Assembly (NCBI GenBank): GCA_900771325.1
Contig: CAAGNN010000141.1
Coordinates: 1-6,780, forward strand
DNA: 6,780 nt
Direction: 5' to 3'
Source: Kiritimatiellia bacterium
GTDB lineage: Bacteria > Verrucomicrobiota > Kiritimatiellia > RFP12 > DVOR01
This document shows positions 6,005 through 6,780 of the stretch, piece after piece. The notes beneath the pieces were generated by a model. It searched no databases. It saw only the letters and a program-made list of their open reading frames with translations, and was not told the DNA's origin. Each line of letters opens with the position of its first letter. The first letter of the stretch is position 1. Position numbers and translations under genes: made by a program.

Positions 6005-6066
6005 GTGTGAGTTGGTGGACTTCTGGCGAGTGCCAGCCGAGCCGCCGCCCACACACACGAAAGGAG
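6005..6066 (+). promoter_or_regulatory. Structured 5' leader and Shine-Dalgarno site of the lipoprotein mRNA
   Basis: Starting exactly at the predicted +1, three nested stems can form: GTGTG (6005-6009) with CACAC (6050-6054), GGTGG (6014-6018) with CCGCC (6042-6046, one G.U), and CTGGC (6023-6027) with GCCAG (6032-6036). The ribosome site AAAGGAG (6060-6066) lies just after the fold and stays unpaired, six bases before ATG 6073. A 5'-terminal stem like this is known from other mRNAs to slow decay. That role here is inferred. Confidence 0.55.
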
Positions 6067-6072
6067 CAAGTT

Positions 6073-6540
6073 ATGAAGAAAGTTCTATCCATCCTCGCCC
6101 TCGCGGCCCTCGCCAGCGGGTGCATCACCGTCAACAAGAACGACGGCGGCGAATCCGGCATGACCCTGCCCATCATCAAGGACGTCATCCACGAGAAGAT
6201 CACCGTGGCCGACACCCCTGTCTCGGCGCAGGACGAAGTCAAGTGCCTCTTCGGCCTCATCTGCTGGGGCTCCACCGCCACCCACGTTGCTGACGTCACC
6301 GACGAGCTCGTGCCCCTCGGCGCCATCGTCAAGGCCAAGAACGGCGCCTACGCCAACGCCTGCGACAAGGCTAAGTGCGACCGCCTCGTCGGCACCCGCT
6401 ACACCATCACCACCAACGACTACTTCGTCTACAAGGAAGTGAAGGCCGAAATCAGCGGCTACCCGGCCACCCTCGCCGGCGTGGAAGTCATCCCCGCCCC
6501 CAAGCCGGTCGCCGCCACCACCGAAGCCAAGGCCCGCTAA
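6073..6540 (+). CDS. Small putative lipoprotein of unknown function
   Basis: The 155-residue product starts MKKVLSILALAALASGC, a short lipoprotein signal peptide with lipidation expected at C17. It should be exported and anchored to a membrane by its N-terminus. The mature part holds paired cysteines at 58/64 (CLFGLIC) and 97/102 (ACDKAKC), possibly two disulphides. A core at 88-129 with YANACDKAKCDRLVG and TTNDYFVYKEVKAEISGYP may be shared with uncharacterised lipoproteins, but I cannot name a family. The tail from 140 is Pro/Ala-rich and low in complexity. The reading frame is open from an ATG at 6007, but that start would sit within a few bases of +1 and bury the signal peptide. ATG 6073 has a strong AAAGGAG six bases upstream. 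The strong promoter, structured leader and own terminator mark it as an independent, likely abundant product. Confidence 0.85.
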   Translation: MKKVLSILALAALASGCITVNKNDGGESGMTLPIIKDVIHEKITVADTPVSAQDEVKCLFGLICWGSTATHVADVTDELVPLGAIVKAKNGAYANACDKAKCDRLVGTRYTITTNDYFVYKEVKAEISGYPATLAGVEVIPAPKPVAATTEAKAR

Positions 6541-6561
6541 GGCCCCCCCTTCGGTCCACAA

Positions 6562-6592
6562 CAAGAGCCAGGGCCCCCACCCTGGCTCTTTT
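6562..6592 (+). terminator. Intrinsic terminator after the lipoprotein gene
   Basis: AAGAGCCAGGG (6562-6572) pairs perfectly with CCCTGGCTCTT (6579-6589) around the six-base loop CCCCCA. The run TTTTT (6588-6592) overlaps the end of the stem. This is a standard rho-independent terminator 22 bases after the lipoprotein stop, making that gene a single-gene transcript. Confidence 0.93.
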
Positions 6593-6600
6593 TATGCCCC

Positions 6601-6664
6601 CGTGGCACACCAGGCTACGCAGGGGGGAGGGGACGGCGGAGCCGCCAAAGGTTTTGCAATGGCC
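6601..6664 (-). repeat. Composite repeat segment next to the right array
   Basis: Read on the - strand, this stretch repeats the order seen at the left edge. It has GGCCATTGCAAAACCTTT (6664 back to 6647), matching GGCCACTGCAAAACCCTT at 122-139 in 16 of 18 bases. Next comes a GGCGG/CCGCC inverted repeat (6635-6646), then a C/T-rich run. A further imperfect hairpin, CGTGGC (6601-6606) with GCTACG (6614-6619), has one G.T pair. This suggests that both window ends carry members of one dispersed composite repeat in opposite orientation. Confidence 0.65.
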
Positions 6665-6675
6665 TACTCCGCAGA

Positions 6676-6780
6676 TCAACCCGGGGCGGATCGGGGGTCA
6701 ACCCGGGGCGGATCGGGGGTCAACCCGGGGCGGATCGGGGGTCAACCCGGGGCGGATCGGGGGTCAACCCGGGGCGGGTC
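6676..6780. repeat. 22-bp tandem repeat array, right edge (at least 4.8 copies)
   Basis: Units start at 6676, 6698, 6720, 6742 and 6764. The first four are identical, and the fifth is cut by the window end and reads CGGGTC where the others have CGGATC. On the - strand each unit reads CGATCCG-CCC-CGGGTTG plus linker ACCCC, which is the same 7+3+7+5 design as the left array in inverted orientation. The 12-base core CCGCCCCGGGTT is shared by all copies of both arrays, and the last copy shares the 15-base core GACCCGCCCCGGGTT with the left array. The array probably continues beyond the window. Confidence 0.95.

Noticed and set aside
4574..6058. Long open frame of 494 codons on the - strand across the deaminase gene
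   Set aside because: It is antisense to a well-supported deaminase. The translation is mostly Gly/Glu/Ala/Val runs caused by C-rich codons on the other strand.
6007..6072. Upstream start of the lipoprotein gene at ATG 6007
   Set aside because: It lies within a few bases of the predicted +1, has no ribosome site, and would place 22 residues before a clear lipoprotein signal peptide.
1..6780. Composite transposon or genomic island bounded by inverted repeats
   Set aside because: There is no transposase or integrase, the contents are housekeeping genes, and the terminal DNA is tandem repeat rather than insertion-sequence ends. The inverted pairing is reported only as dispersed repeat copies.

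Overview
The window is a GC-rich bacterial chromosomal segment with six genes, all on the + strand. They are bounded at both ends by unusual non-coding repeat DNA. No transposase, phage gene, CRISPR array, tRNA or rRNA is visible. The organism cannot be named from the sequence. Hints that point weakly to the Planctomycetes-Verrucomicrobia-Lentisphaerota/Kiritimatiellota group are the TPR-like protein (a type I recall from that group), an AspRS of the RADRSPGEFYQLD type, and small lipoprotein genes behind strong sigma70-like promoters. This placement is inference.

Layout. Positions 1-88 hold four 22-bp tandem units. Positions 95-278 continue as diverged hairpins at a similar spacing (about 22 nt). 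A sigma70-type promoter with extended -10 (266-294) then drives a tight cluster: aspS (aspartyl-tRNA synthetase), a Gph-type HAD phosphatase, a membrane-anchored TPR-like protein of unknown function and a PolB-like 3'-5' exonuclease, with gaps of 5, 30 and 14 nt. A 69-nt gap carrying a three-copy heptamer repeat (TGTTAGC/GGTTAGC) separates this cluster from an MtaD-type adenosine-derivative deaminase. A roughly 200-nt intergenic region with further hairpins follows. One of these directly abuts the -35 box of a strong promoter (5969-5998). That promoter drives a small lipoprotein gene whose 5' leader can fold into a three-tier hairpin starting at the predicted +1. A textbook intrinsic terminator ends that gene, and a second 22-bp repeat array, in inverted orientation to the first, fills 6676-6780.

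How the genes relate. aspS, gph, the TPR gene and the exonuclease look co-transcribed but are functionally mixed (translation, metabolite repair, envelope or unknown, nucleic-acid processing). The deaminase belongs to SAM by-product (methylthioadenosine / S-adenosylhomocysteine / 5'-deoxyadenosine) salvage. The lipoprotein is an independent, probably highly expressed unit.

The most notable content is non-coding. It is a repeat family built from short stems, mostly trinucleotide loops and C/T-rich linkers, usually adding to about 22 nt. Stems differ in sequence between copies, yet the fold is kept, including a compensatory base-pair change between the two end arrays. I do not recognise it as a described family.
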